A stretch of DNA of 27,782 nt from a virus. The notes beneath the pieces are model-generated. The model was not told the origin of the DNA. It saw only the letters and a list, made by a program, of their open reading frames with translations, and searched no databases. Numbering within the stretch: position 1 is the first letter of the stretch; every line of letters starts with the position of its first letter. The position numbers and the translations under genes are program-made. Positions 13,978 to 21,557 of this stretch are shown in pieces. The stretch lies in IMG/VR virus record IMGVR_UViG_3300025138_000265, positions 1 through 27,782 of that record. One strand, written 5' to 3'.

Positions 13978-16900
13978 ATGGCACTAGTATCACCCGGCGT
14001 AGAAGTTACAGTCATTGATGAATCCAACTATGTTGCAAATGCAACAGGAACGATACCAGCAATAATAGTAGCAACAGCCCAAGACAAGACAAGCGGATCC
14101 GGAACAGGAACTGCGGCAGGAACAACTTCCGCAAATGCAGGAAGCACATACTTAATTGGTAGTCAACGAGAACTTACTACAACATTTGGTAATCCATTAT
14201 TTTACCAAACTGCAAGTGGAACTCCTATTAATGGACATGAAATTAACGAATTCGGCTTATTGGCTGCATACAGTTTACTTGGAACAAGTAACAGAGCATA
14301 CGTTACAAGAGCAGATGTAGATTTAGCAACATTAACTTCTAGTGTTAGTAGACCAACAGGAAATCCAGTAAACGGAACAGTATGGTTTGATATAGGCACT
14401 GATACTCGTTGGGGTATATTTGAATGGAACTTAGCTGCAGGAACATTTACAAATAAAATACCAACAGTAATTACAGCAACAACTGATCTTTCAGGCGGTG
14501 TTCCGTTAACATCAATCGGTGCTATCGGCGACTATGCTATTGTTGCAACTAACATATCCAATCCACTTTACTACAAAAACAGAAGTAATGCATGGGTACT
14601 AGTAGGATCAAGTGCATGGCAAATTGCACATCCAACAATCACTGGAACAATCGCAAATCCTACGTTAGTTAATGGTAATTCAATAGTAATTAACGGCACA
14701 ACTGTTACATTAAGTGGAACAAGTAGTGCTAACCTAGCATCAAGCATTAACAGCGCCTCAATAGATGGTGTAACTGCTACCGCAGTAGACGGTAAAATAG
14801 AAATTTATGCAACTAGTTTAGCAGAGTCTAACGGATCTGTTGCTGATGGTAAAATTATTCTTGCAAATGGAACAGGCTCAATACTTACAGCAGCAGGTTT
14901 AACTGCTGGTACATTCGCAAGACCATTAATACAACAGAGTGCAACATATAGTGTTCCAGAATTTAAATCAACAGACACAACACCTCGTCCGTCAGGAAGT
15001 ATTTGGCAAAAGATAACTGCAACCGGTGCCGGTGCATTACTAGATGTAAGTGTTTTTAATTCATCAACTGCAACATTTGACAGTGTAAGTGTTCCTCTTT
15101 ATGAGAACGATGTCACTGCTCTTAAGAACTATGATGTACTCGGTGGAGAGAATATAGCAGTAGGTACATACTATGCACAATTTGATGTGTCTGAAAATGA
15201 TACAATAACTTATAAACTGTTTAGAAGGTTTGCTATTGGAGACTTAGAAGTTACTGGTAATGTTACAACTGCAAGTTTGACTGCTAGTAATACATTTACT
15301 ATTCAAGCAAGTATAGCAAATAGTACAACATTATCTAGTGCTGTAACAGTTGTACTAAGTGGCACTACATTAACTACACTAGCAAGTGATATTAATGCTG
15401 CGAATGTAGCAAACGTTAGTGCAGAAATACTTAGTACAGGTGCTATAAAAATTAAACACACACTAGGTGGAGTGATTATATTAAAAAATACAAGCGGTAC
15501 TCCATTAACAACTGCAGGTATTGTAGTTGCAATTACAACTGGACAAGTTAGAGCAGGTAATAGCAGTGACTTAATTTTAAGTAACTGGGTTGCTCCAACT
15601 TATACTGCAAGTATAACTGTTCCAGACGCAGATCCAGTAAACAATAGAAATTGGTTTCATGGCGGAACAGAAGCAGACATACTGATACAAAATGGCGGTA
15701 CTTGGAAAGGTTATAAGACGGTAACCAGTGATGCTAGAGGATTTAACTTAGCAAACACAGATCCGTTAGGCCCAATTATGAGTGTAACTGAACCAACTGT
15801 ACAAACTGATTTAACTGCATTGGTAACAGGAGATTTGTGGATTGATACTAGTGATTTAGAAAATTATCCTAAAATTTATAGATATCAAGTAAACGCAGCC
15901 AGTGAAAATGTTTGGGTATTAATTGATAACACAGACCAATTGACGGAGAACGGTATACTTTTTGCAGATGCAAGATTTATGTCAGACACAACTACTGATA
16001 TAGTAACAGGAACTATTCCTACAATAGTTGCATTACAGAGTCTTAGTGTTGTGGACTTAGATGTTCCAGATCCTACACTTTTTGCTAGAGGTACTTTATT
16101 GTTTAATACAAGACGCAGTAGTCTGAGTGTAAAACAGTATAGAAGTAATTATTTCTCAAGAACTAACTTTTCAGATACTACACTTTATCCAACACTTCCA
16201 AACGAAAAGGATGCATGGGTAACAGTAAGTGGTAATAGAAACGATGGATCACCATTCCTGGGCAGAAAAGCGGTTAGACAAATTGTAGTAGAGGCAATGA
16301 AATCGGCTATCGATACTAGTGAAGCATTAAGAGAAGATAGTAGAAACTTTAATATTATTGCATCTCCTGGTTATCCTGAGTTAATAAGTAACATGGTTTC
16401 ATTAAACAACGACAGACGCAATACTGCATTTATAATTGGTGACACAAGCATGAGATTAGAAGCAACAAGTACTGCTATTCAAAATTGGGCAAGTAATACT
16501 AATGTATCTGCAGATAGTAGTGAAGATGGACTAGTAAGTGCAGATCCTTACTTAGGTATATTTTATCCACCAGGACAAACAAATGACCTTAGTGGAAATA
16601 CTGTTGCTGTTCCAGCAAGTCATATGATGCTAAGAACAATTAGTAGAAGTGATGATCAATCATTCCAGTGGTTTGCTCCAGCAGGTACAAGACGTGGCTT
16701 AGTTGATAATGTAACTGCAATTGGTTATATTAATGCTGCAACTGGTGAGTTTGTTACAGACAATGTTAGAGAAAGTTTAAGAGATACACTTTACTCAAAT
16801 AGAATTAATCCGATTACATTCTTTAATGGCATAGGAATTTTGAACTATGGTAACAAGACTAGAGCAGCAAGCACTAGTAGTTTAGATAGAATTAATGTTT

Positions 16901-17229
16901 CTAGGCTAGTTGGATATTTAAGAGGTGTATTACAAGCAACTGCATTGGGATTTGTATTCGAGCCAAACGACAAGATTACAAGAGACGAACTAAAACAACA
17001 AGTAGAACAAATCATGAATGACCTAGTTTCAAAACGTGGTATATTTGATTTCTTAGTAGTTTGTGACGAAACGAACAATACTAATACTAGAATTGATCGT
17101 AATGAACTATATGTTGATATAGCGATTGAGCCAGTTAAGTCTGCAGAGTTTATTTTTATTCCAATTAGACTTAAGAACACAGGCGAAATTGCTTCAGGCA
17201 ACATTGCTAGTGCAAGTGCAGTAGTATAA
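13978..17229 (+). CDS. gp18: Tail sheath protein, gp18-like, greatly enlarged
   Basis: gp18 forms the contractile sheath. The start is taken as the ATG at 13978 because GAGG lies seven bases before it and MALVSPGVEVTVIDES is the usual gp18 N-terminus; an ATG at 13966 would precede the ribosome site. The N-terminal core has ATGTIPAIIVATAQDKT, and NEFGLLAAYSLLG near residue 95. The C-terminal core contains GYLRGVLQATALGFVFEPND and a DELKQQVEQIMNDLVSKRG segment, as in other sheaths. At 1083 residues it is far longer than T4 gp18 (659). Much of the excess lies between residues ~140 and 700, including two similar domains at ~218-315 and ~423-530, each with an ING/IN hook-like pattern. These would project from the sheath. 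It is transcribed alone: late box upstream, terminator downstream. Confidence 0.92.
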   Translation: MALVSPGVEVTVIDESNYVANATGTIPAIIVATAQDKTSGSGTGTAAGTTSANAGSTYLIGSQRELTTTFGNPLFYQTASGTPINGHEINEFGLLAAYSLLGTSNRAYVTRADVDLATLTSSVSRPTGNPVNGTVWFDIGTDTRWGIFEWNLAAGTFTNKIPTVITATTDLSGGVPLTSIGAIGDYAIVATNISNPLYYKNRSNAWVLVGSSAWQIAHPTITGTIANPTLVNGNSIVINGTTVTLSGTSSANLASSINSASIDGVTATAVDGKIEIYATSLAESNGSVADGKIILANGTGSILTAAGLTAGTFARPLIQQSATYSVPEFKSTDTTPRPSGSIWQKITATGAGALLDVSVFNSSTATFDSVSVPLYENDVTALKNYDVLGGENIAVGTYYAQFDVSENDTITYKLFRRFAIGDLEVTGNVTTASLTASNTFTIQASIANSTTLSSAVTVVLSGTTLTTLASDINAANVANVSAEILSTGAIKIKHTLGGVIILKNTSGTPLTTAGIVVAITTGQVRAGNSSDLILSNWVAPTYTASITVPDADPVNNRNWFHGGTEADILIQNGGTWKGYKTVTSDARGFNLANTDPLGPIMSVTEPTVQTDLTALVTGDLWIDTSDLENYPKIYRYQVNAASENVWVLIDNTDQLTENGILFADARFMSDTTTDIVTGTIPTIVALQSLSVVDLDVPDPTLFARGTLLFNTRRSSLSVKQYRSNYFSRTNFSDTTLYPTLPNEKDAWVTVSGNRNDGSPFLGRKAVRQIVVEAMKSAIDTSEALREDSRNFNIIASPGYPELISNMVSLNNDRRNTAFIIGDTSMRLEATSTAIQNWASNTNVSADSSEDGLVSADPYLGIFYPPGQTNDLSGNTVAVPASHMMLRTISRSDDQSFQWFAPAGTRRGLVDNVTAIGYINAATGEFVTDNVRESLRDTLYSNRINPITFFNGIGILNYGNKTRAASTSSLDRINVSRLVGYLRGVLQATALGFVFEPNDKITRDELKQQVEQIMNDLVSKRGIFDFLVVCDETNNTNTRIDRNELYVDIAIEPVKSAEFIFIPIRLKNTGEIASGNIASASAVV
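14632..15560 (+). repeat. Two similar inserted domains within gp18
   Basis: Residues ~218-315 and ~423-530 share the order: beta strand, IxINGTTVTLSG or VVLSGTTLTTL, LASxINxA, VxA..., short beta strand with KI, I(I)L(A/K)N, then (L)TAG. This resembles the flagellin/hook 'IN'-type domain. The repeats are at protein level and are not close in DNA. Confidence 0.5.
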
Positions 17230-17258
17230 CTGTTTTAGACACCTAAAATAACGAAATT

Positions 17259-17291
17259 AATGGGTGGTACTACAAATACCACCCATTTTTT
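17259..17291 (+). terminator. Intrinsic terminator after gp18
   Basis: AATGGGTGGTA (17259-17269) pairs with TACCACCCATT (17277-17287) over 11 bp with a 7-base loop. It ends in six T residues (17286-17291). Confidence 0.92.
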
Positions 17292-17304
17292 ACGAAAGAT
17301 ATTT

Positions 17305-17312
17305 GATAAATA
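17305..17312 (+). promoter_or_regulatory. T4-like late promoter GATAAATA for gp19
   Basis: GATAAATA followed by TTATTATAA lies 36 bases before the gp19 ATG and just after the gp18 terminator. It leads into a strong GAAGGAGGC ribosome site. Confidence 0.78.
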
Positions 17313-17348
17313 TTATTATAAAATAACACAGAGAAGGAGGCAGACAAT

Positions 17349-17966
17349 ATGTCAGTTTCATCACTAACCAAATTTACTGTACCATTAGACAGTGATCAAT
17401 CAGCAAACTCGCAAGGTTTGCTTATGCCAAAACTTAAATATCGCTTCCGTGCTTTGTTTGAAAACTTAGGTGTGTCTACTCCACGTACAGAACTAACTAA
17501 ACAGGTTATGGATATAACAAGACCAAACTTAACATTTGAAGAAATTGAAATTCCAATCTACAATAGTAGAGCATATGTTGCAGGAAAACATAGTTGGGAT
17601 CCAATATCAGTTAACTTTAGAGACGACGTTAACGGATCAGTTAGCAGATTGTTAGGCGAGCAAGTTCAGAAACAATTTGACTTCATGGAACAGGCTAGTG
17701 CAACTTCAGGCATTGACTATAAATTTGTAACAAGGTTTGAAATTTTAGACGGTGGCAACGGAGCCAGCGTTGCTAATGTTCTTGAAACATGGGAATTATA
17801 TGGTTGTTTCTTAACCAACGTAAACTATAACGACTTAAACTATGCATCAAATGAAGCAGTAACAATTACTGCAAGTATTAGATATGATAATGCAATTCAG
17901 AGTCCAATTGGTGACGGTGTTGGAGCAACAGTTGCGAGAGCAATAGGTCAAACTGTAACCGGTTAA
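17349..17966 (+). CDS. gp19: Tail tube protein, gp19-like
   Basis: gp19 polymerises into the rigid inner tube through which DNA passes. The 205-residue protein has the expected order: KLKYRFRALFENLG (N-terminal strand), DITRPNLTFEEIEIPIYNSR (the central 'plane' segment), KHSWDPISVNFRDD, QVQKQFDFMEQ (helix), ETWELYGCFLTNVNYNDLNY and VTITASIRYDNA (C-terminal strands). T4 gp19 is 163 residues. The ribosome site GGAGG is very strong, as expected for an abundant virion protein. The next gene, also tube-like, follows after 11 bases on the same late transcript. Confidence 0.9.
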   Translation: MSVSSLTKFTVPLDSDQSANSQGLLMPKLKYRFRALFENLGVSTPRTELTKQVMDITRPNLTFEEIEIPIYNSRAYVAGKHSWDPISVNFRDDVNGSVSRLLGEQVQKQFDFMEQASATSGIDYKFVTRFEILDGGNGASVANVLETWELYGCFLTNVNYNDLNYASNEAVTITASIRYDNAIQSPIGDGVGATVARAIGQTVTG

Positions 17967-17977
17967 GGAGGTAATCC

Positions 17978-19480
17978 ATGACTAGTGTTAACTCATTACT
18001 AAACGCCTTATCTCAAGGCGACCAGATAAAAGACTTCCAACATGCATCTCGGTTGTTCATAGATAACAACTACGAGTTGCAACCACGATATAGTAATCTT
18101 TTTCATGTTGTGTTTAATTTTACACCTCAGGCTGCATCTTTATTTGATAATATAGACAAGTTAGAAATGAATATGTTAGTTAAGAGTGTTGATCTACCTA
18201 GTTTTAATATCGATGTACAAACACACAACCAGTATAACAGACAAGTGCATAGTCAGCATAAATTAAATTATAACCCTGTTAATGTTGTATTCCATGATGA
18301 TCAAAGAGATCTTATCAGAAGTGTATTGCATACTTACGCAAATTTCTTTTATAACGATAGTAAATACGCCTTAGGAAACGGGGCCTATAGTACCAATGAT
18401 AGATATAGTGGATATAGAGGCAACGAGTTTGGATTTAGTGATGGAAATCAAAGATTTTTTAAAGACATTAGAATCTATTCTATGTTACAAAAAAGATTTG
18501 CAGAATATACATTAATTAATCCTATAATAAATGCTTTTGGGCACGATACTCATTCGTATGCTAACAGTAGTTTAATGCAACATACTATGAACATTCAATA
18601 CGAAACAGTGAAGTATGCCACAGGATTTGTAAACAACATAAACCCTAAAGGATTTACTGATGTTCACTATGATAATAGTCCAAGTCCATTAGGTGTATTC
18701 GGCGGAGGAGTTACTGATAGTATCTTCTATCAAGGTGGTCTTGTTGATGCAATTAATACTGTTACTTCTGACCTAGCAAGTGGAAACTTATTAGGTGCAA
18801 TTATTAAAGGTTCAGTTATATTTAATAATACAAAAGATGCAGACTTAGGAAGAGTATTTGAAAAAGATTTAGAAAGAGCAGTTGGTAGTATATTGAGAGG
18901 TAAGAATCCTTTAACTGATGTAATACTCCCTACTGCGTTAGTTGGAGATAATAACAGGGTTAACACAGGAGAAGGATTAAGTGGAACAGGCTCGCCTGTT
19001 GATAGAACTGCTTTGTTTGGTAATAATTCACCATCAGGTGTAGTATCGAGTAACAGAAGTAATATATTTAATACTGCGTTTAATTTAGCAGGATCATTTT
19101 TCTCTGATCCTTTTAATATGGGCAACGGTACAGTTGTGCCCAAAACAACTCGTAGTGCTGGTAGTTTTAGAAAGTTAAGTGACGGTGATCAACGAGACTT
19201 AACTAATAGTTCTAACACAAAAGCCAGGAAGAAGACTGAGATTGCGAATAGAGTATTGAATCTTACTCAATTGCTTAATAACGACCCCAGTAACTCATCG
19301 CTTAAAAAAGAAATATCAGATCTATCCAGACAAGCATCTTTGCAGTTTGGAAAAACTAGTTCTGAGTCAACAGGGTCACCGGCAAGTACAACAACAACAA
19401 TATCTAGCACAACAACTGATAGCGGAGAGAGTACTTCCACTTCAGCATCATCTTCTAGCACTGGATCCAGTTACATATGA
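17978..19480 (+). CDS. Second tail-tube-fold protein with long Ser/Thr tail (gp19/gp54-like)
   Basis: This is a 500-residue virion protein. Residues ~35-215 follow the tube-protein pattern: NLFHVVFNF, MLVKSVDLPSFNIDVQTHNQ, VNVVFHDDQRDLIRSVLHTY and LMQHTMNIQYETVKYATG. In T4 the proteins with a gp19-like fold at the tail base are gp48 and gp54, so a tube initiator or terminator role is plausible. The C-terminal half (residues ~225-500) is low in aromatics and ends in a Ser/Thr-rich low-complexity tail (STTTDSGESTSTSASSSSTG). AAGGAGGT, a nearly complete Shine-Dalgarno, precedes the ATG. It does not look like the portal gp20, which usually follows gp19 in T4. Its TGA overlaps the next start (ATATGA). 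Confidence 0.65.
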   Translation: MTSVNSLLNALSQGDQIKDFQHASRLFIDNNYELQPRYSNLFHVVFNFTPQAASLFDNIDKLEMNMLVKSVDLPSFNIDVQTHNQYNRQVHSQHKLNYNPVNVVFHDDQRDLIRSVLHTYANFFYNDSKYALGNGAYSTNDRYSGYRGNEFGFSDGNQRFFKDIRIYSMLQKRFAEYTLINPIINAFGHDTHSYANSSLMQHTMNIQYETVKYATGFVNNINPKGFTDVHYDNSPSPLGVFGGGVTDSIFYQGGLVDAINTVTSDLASGNLLGAIIKGSVIFNNTKDADLGRVFEKDLERAVGSILRGKNPLTDVILPTALVGDNNRVNTGEGLSGTGSPVDRTALFGNNSPSGVVSSNRSNIFNTAFNLAGSFFSDPFNMGNGTVVPKTTRSAGSFRKLSDGDQRDLTNSSNTKARKKTEIANRVLNLTQLLNNDPSNSSLKKEISDLSRQASLQFGKTSSESTGSPASTTTTISSTTTDSGESTSTSASSSSTGSSYI

Positions 19481-19581
19481 TAATCGACTATGAACATTAT
19501 ATGGAGATATTAAAGAAACACGATGAAGAAAGAACTTCGTACAACGATAGATTAAAATATTGGGAAGAATACTGCAAATGA
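19477..19581 (+). CDS. 34-residue microprotein with overlapping starts and stops at both ends
   Basis: The ATG overlaps the previous gene's stop as ATGA (19477-19480). Its own TGA overlaps the next start as ATGA (19578-19581). It encodes 34 residues, MIIDYEHYMEILKKHDEERT then SYNDRLKYWEEYCK, predicted as one strongly charged amphipathic helix rich in Tyr. The internal GGAAGAA (19563-19569) probably serves the next gene. Exact ATGA coupling on both sides argues for a real gene. Function is unknown; a tail assembly adaptor or chaperone is only a guess from position. Confidence 0.65.
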   Translation: MIIDYEHYMEILKKHDEERTSYNDRLKYWEEYCK

Positions 19582-19949
19582 CAACACAAAACACTGCTTT
19601 ACCTATAACAAATATTAACGACAACGTAGATGCAAGAGTCAATGAATTCTTTTCCACACAATTCAGTCCTAAAGGAAAATTTACAGACAATGATTATGAA
19701 CTTGTTAAGTCGTTTTGTGTCAAGCGAACACCCAACGAACAAGCAGCAGCGGCACTTATTGCTGCGATATTAAATTCAATAAATGAATTAAACCTATATG
19801 CTCATGAGGTTATTAGTAAATTTGAAAGTACTGATCCTAGACTTAGTATACCTTTACTTTTAAACAGTAGTAGATTAGGATCGAGTTTATTAGGGTATAC
19901 AAACAACAAACAAGTACCTGCTAGAGTATCACAACAAGTTAAGGCTTGA
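19578..19949 (+). CDS. Conserved-looking structural-region protein, unknown function (123 aa)
   Basis: The start is set at ATG 19578, giving MTTQNTALPITNINDN; a TTG at 19560 would add six residues but lies in the ribosome-site region. It has 123 residues. Residues ~11-40 (DNVDARVNEFFSTQFSPKGK) are followed by a helical bundle-like part (FTDNDYELVKSFCVKR, EQAAAALIAAILNSINEL) and a C-terminal SLLGYTN ... QQVKA. I recall similar small proteins in tail/head clusters of marine myophages, without known function. It sits in a coupled run with the microprotein before it and the head-completion nuclease after it, so a head or tail completion role is plausible. Confidence 0.7.
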   Translation: MTTQNTALPITNINDNVDARVNEFFSTQFSPKGKFTDNDYELVKSFCVKRTPNEQAAAALIAAILNSINELNLYAHEVISKFESTDPRLSIPLLLNSSRLGSSLLGYTNNKQVPARVSQQVKA

Positions 19950-19951
19950 TT

Positions 19952-20392
19952 ATGGCTAACAAGTGGGCAAGAGGTTTATACGAAATAGCAAATACCAACA
20001 AGTATGCTGGACTTAAAAAACCAACTTATAGAAGTAGTTGGGAACATGCTTTTATGCGTTTCTGTGACAATCATCCGAGTGTAATACAATGGGCAAGTGA
20101 ATCAGTTAAGATACCTTATAGAAACCCATTAACAGGAAAACAAACTATATATGTTCCTGATTTTCTTATTGTTTATCAAAACAAGACTGGCAAAAAACGT
20201 GCTGAACTTATTGAAATAAAGCCAAGTGGACAAACAAGACTTACAGAAAAAACTAGCCAAAGAGATAGATTAGCAATAGCAATTAACCATGCTAAATGGG
20301 AAGCGGCGTCTAAATGGTGTCAACGACAAGGACTAAATTTTAGAATTGTTACTGAATCAGATATATTTCACCAAGGTAAGAAAAATAGATAA
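19952..20392 (+). CDS. gp4: Head completion nuclease, gp4-like (PD-(D/E)xK fold)
   Basis: T4 gp4 acts at head completion before tail joining and has a TnsA-like nuclease fold. The ATG at 19952 gives 146 residues (MANKWARGLYEIANTNKY); the frame's TTG at 19946 is less likely. Catalytic-type residues are in order: E31 in SSWEHAFMRF, D70 in VPDFLIVY, and E88-x-K90 in ELIEIKPSG. This is the D...ExK signature. Surrounding features are WASESVKIPYRNP and a C-terminal helix-strand (HAKWEAASKWCQRQGLNFRI). It starts two bases after the previous stop. AAGG lies eight bases upstream. Together with gp16 further down the unit, it ties this transcript to head maturation and packaging. Confidence 0.85.
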   Translation: MANKWARGLYEIANTNKYAGLKKPTYRSSWEHAFMRFCDNHPSVIQWASESVKIPYRNPLTGKQTIYVPDFLIVYQNKTGKKRAELIEIKPSGQTRLTEKTSQRDRLAIAINHAKWEAASKWCQRQGLNFRIVTESDIFHQGKKNR

Positions 20393-20401
20393 GTAATAAT
20401 A

Positions 20402-20581
20402 ATGTATAAAACATGTGAATTGTGTGATAAAGAATTTACTTGTAACCCTGATACATCAGGATGGCATGTTTGCTGGTGTCATAATGAACCTAGGGGTAAA
20501 ATCAACTACAAATATAATGATTGTATTTGTAGAGATTGTTTAAGAGAAACAAATGACAAAGAAATTAGAAGAATTGTTTGA
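20402..20581 (+). CDS. Small Cys-rich CWC-type zinc protein
   Basis: This encodes 59 residues with eight cysteines: C5, C8, C14, C24, C26, C41, C43 and C46, in CELC ... CWC ... CICRDC. This is the layout of the bacterial 'cysteine-rich CWC' family, small zinc proteins of unknown function. It begins nine bases after the gp4 gene. Its last 29 bases overlap the small terminase gene in another frame, with the terminase ribosome site (AAGAGA) inside it. Position between gp4 and gp16 suggests a packaging or nuclease accessory, but that is inference. Confidence 0.75.
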   Translation: MYKTCELCDKEFTCNPDTSGWHVCWCHNEPRGKINYKYNDCICRDCLRETNDKEIRRIV

Positions 20582-21023
20582 CTTAGAAGACGAAGATAAT
20601 TCAGTAGATGAACAACCAAAAGAAGAACTTACGATAACTCAACTTAACACTACATTAGATAGTGTTAGTAAGATTGATGCCGCATTACCAACTGTAAGAG
20701 ATTTAGAAACTACAGATGCTGAACTAGATGACATTGCTGAAACTGCTAGACAAACCTTTCAAGACTTAATGGACTTAGGAATGAACGTAGAGGCTAGGTT
20801 TGCAGGAGAGATATTTAATAACGCAAGTAGAATGTTAGATACTGCACTGACTGCTAAAACTAATAAAGTTAATAAAAAACTTAAAATGGTAGATTTGCAA
20901 ATCAAAAAAGCAACATTAGATCTTAAAAATAAACAAAATGCCCCTGATACTCCTGCAGATGGACAAGGAATGGTAGTAGATCGTAATACTCTTCTTAACG
21001 AAATTCTAGGCAAAAATGTATAA
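20553..21023 (+). CDS. gp16: Small terminase subunit, gp16-like
   Basis: gp16 oligomerises, recognises DNA and stimulates the gp17 motor. The 156-residue protein fits T4 gp16 (164 residues) in size and layout. It has an acidic, poorly ordered N-terminus (LEELFDLEDEDNSVDEQPKE) and a central long helical hairpin (ARQTFQDLMDLGMNVEARFA, then EIFNNASRMLDTALTAKTNK), which is the oligomerisation core. A Lys-rich helix follows (KKLKMVDLQIKKATLDLKNK), then a C-terminal tail VVDRNTLLNEILGKNV that may contact gp17. It overlaps the CWC gene by 29 bases. Its stop lies inside the next late promoter. The large subunit gp17 is about 3 kb downstream instead of adjacent. Confidence 0.85.
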   Translation: MTKKLEELFDLEDEDNSVDEQPKEELTITQLNTTLDSVSKIDAALPTVRDLETTDAELDDIAETARQTFQDLMDLGMNVEARFAGEIFNNASRMLDTALTAKTNKVNKKLKMVDLQIKKATLDLKNKQNAPDTPADGQGMVVDRNTLLNEILGKNV

Positions 21024-21026
21024 ATA
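21019..21026 (+). promoter_or_regulatory. T4-like late promoter TATAAATA
   Basis: A perfect TATAAATA followed by CACTATAA overlaps the gp16 stop codon. It lies 23 bases before the ATG at 21050, with AAAGGA between. Confidence 0.82.
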
Positions 21027-21049
21027 CACTATAATAAAGGATGACAACT

Positions 21050-21556
21050 ATGAAAACTTTCAAACATTATCTAACAGAAAGTGACACAACTTATAACTTT
21101 AGAATCAAAATAGCAAATATGATTGAAGACGAAGTTATGGATATGCTAGAAGATGCACTTGGAAAATTTGATTTAAAAAGTCTTAGTAAGCCTAAGAAAA
21201 CTCCTATCCAAGAACATCCAATGGACTTTCAAACATTAACTAATGCAGAGGTTTATATAATGGATGCGGAGGTTAACTATCCAGTTACTGCACATGTGTT
21301 ATATGAATATCTTAAACATGCAGTTGGCATAGCACCAAATGAGATAGTTGTAATTAATAAAGATCATCCTGAAGAAATCGCTAGAGAAGAATCTTTAGAA
21401 CAAGAAGGTGAAGTATATACTGCAAAATTAGATGATGCAGAATATAAAGACCAAAAAGAAATTAAAGTTGATTCACTTTACGGCGACAAATATAACGAGA
21501 ACATGTTAAAAACTATCGAGACTCGTAAATACGAATTTGCAAAAGAAGGAAAATAA
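21050..21556 (+). CDS. Candidate internal head protein with capsid-targeting-like N-terminus
   Basis: The start is set at ATG 21050 because AAAGGA (21037-21042) would overlap the alternative ATG at 21041. The N-terminus MKTFKHYLTE-S then lines up with the T4 capsid-targeting sequence known from internal protein III, MKTYQEFIAE-A, which protease gp21 cleaves after the Glu. The remaining ~158 residues are acidic and folded-looking: NFRIKIANMIEDEVMDMLED, a Lys/Pro hinge (SKPKKTPIQEHPMDFQ), AEVYIMDAEVNYPVTAHVLY and a charged C-terminus. It is probably a head-core or internal protein. It may instead be a conserved prohead-associated structural protein; similar acidic proteins occur in other marine T4-like phages as I recall. 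Confidence 0.65.
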   Translation: MKTFKHYLTESDTTYNFRIKIANMIEDEVMDMLEDALGKFDLKSLSKPKKTPIQEHPMDFQTLTNAEVYIMDAEVNYPVTAHVLYEYLKHAVGIAPNEIVVINKDHPEEIAREESLEQEGEVYTAKLDDAEYKDQKEIKVDSLYGDKYNENMLKTIETRKYEFAKEGK

Positions 21557-21557
21557 A

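Noticed and set aside
17978-19480. Portal protein gp20
   Set aside because: The position after gp19 suggests it, but the sequence lacks portal-like helical wing and stem content and has tube-fold strands plus a Ser/Thr-rich tail.
21537-21557. Start of the acidic protein gene at 21537
   Set aside because: It would overlap the previous gene by 20 bases without a ribosome site; ATG 21558 follows AAGGA and the previous stop.
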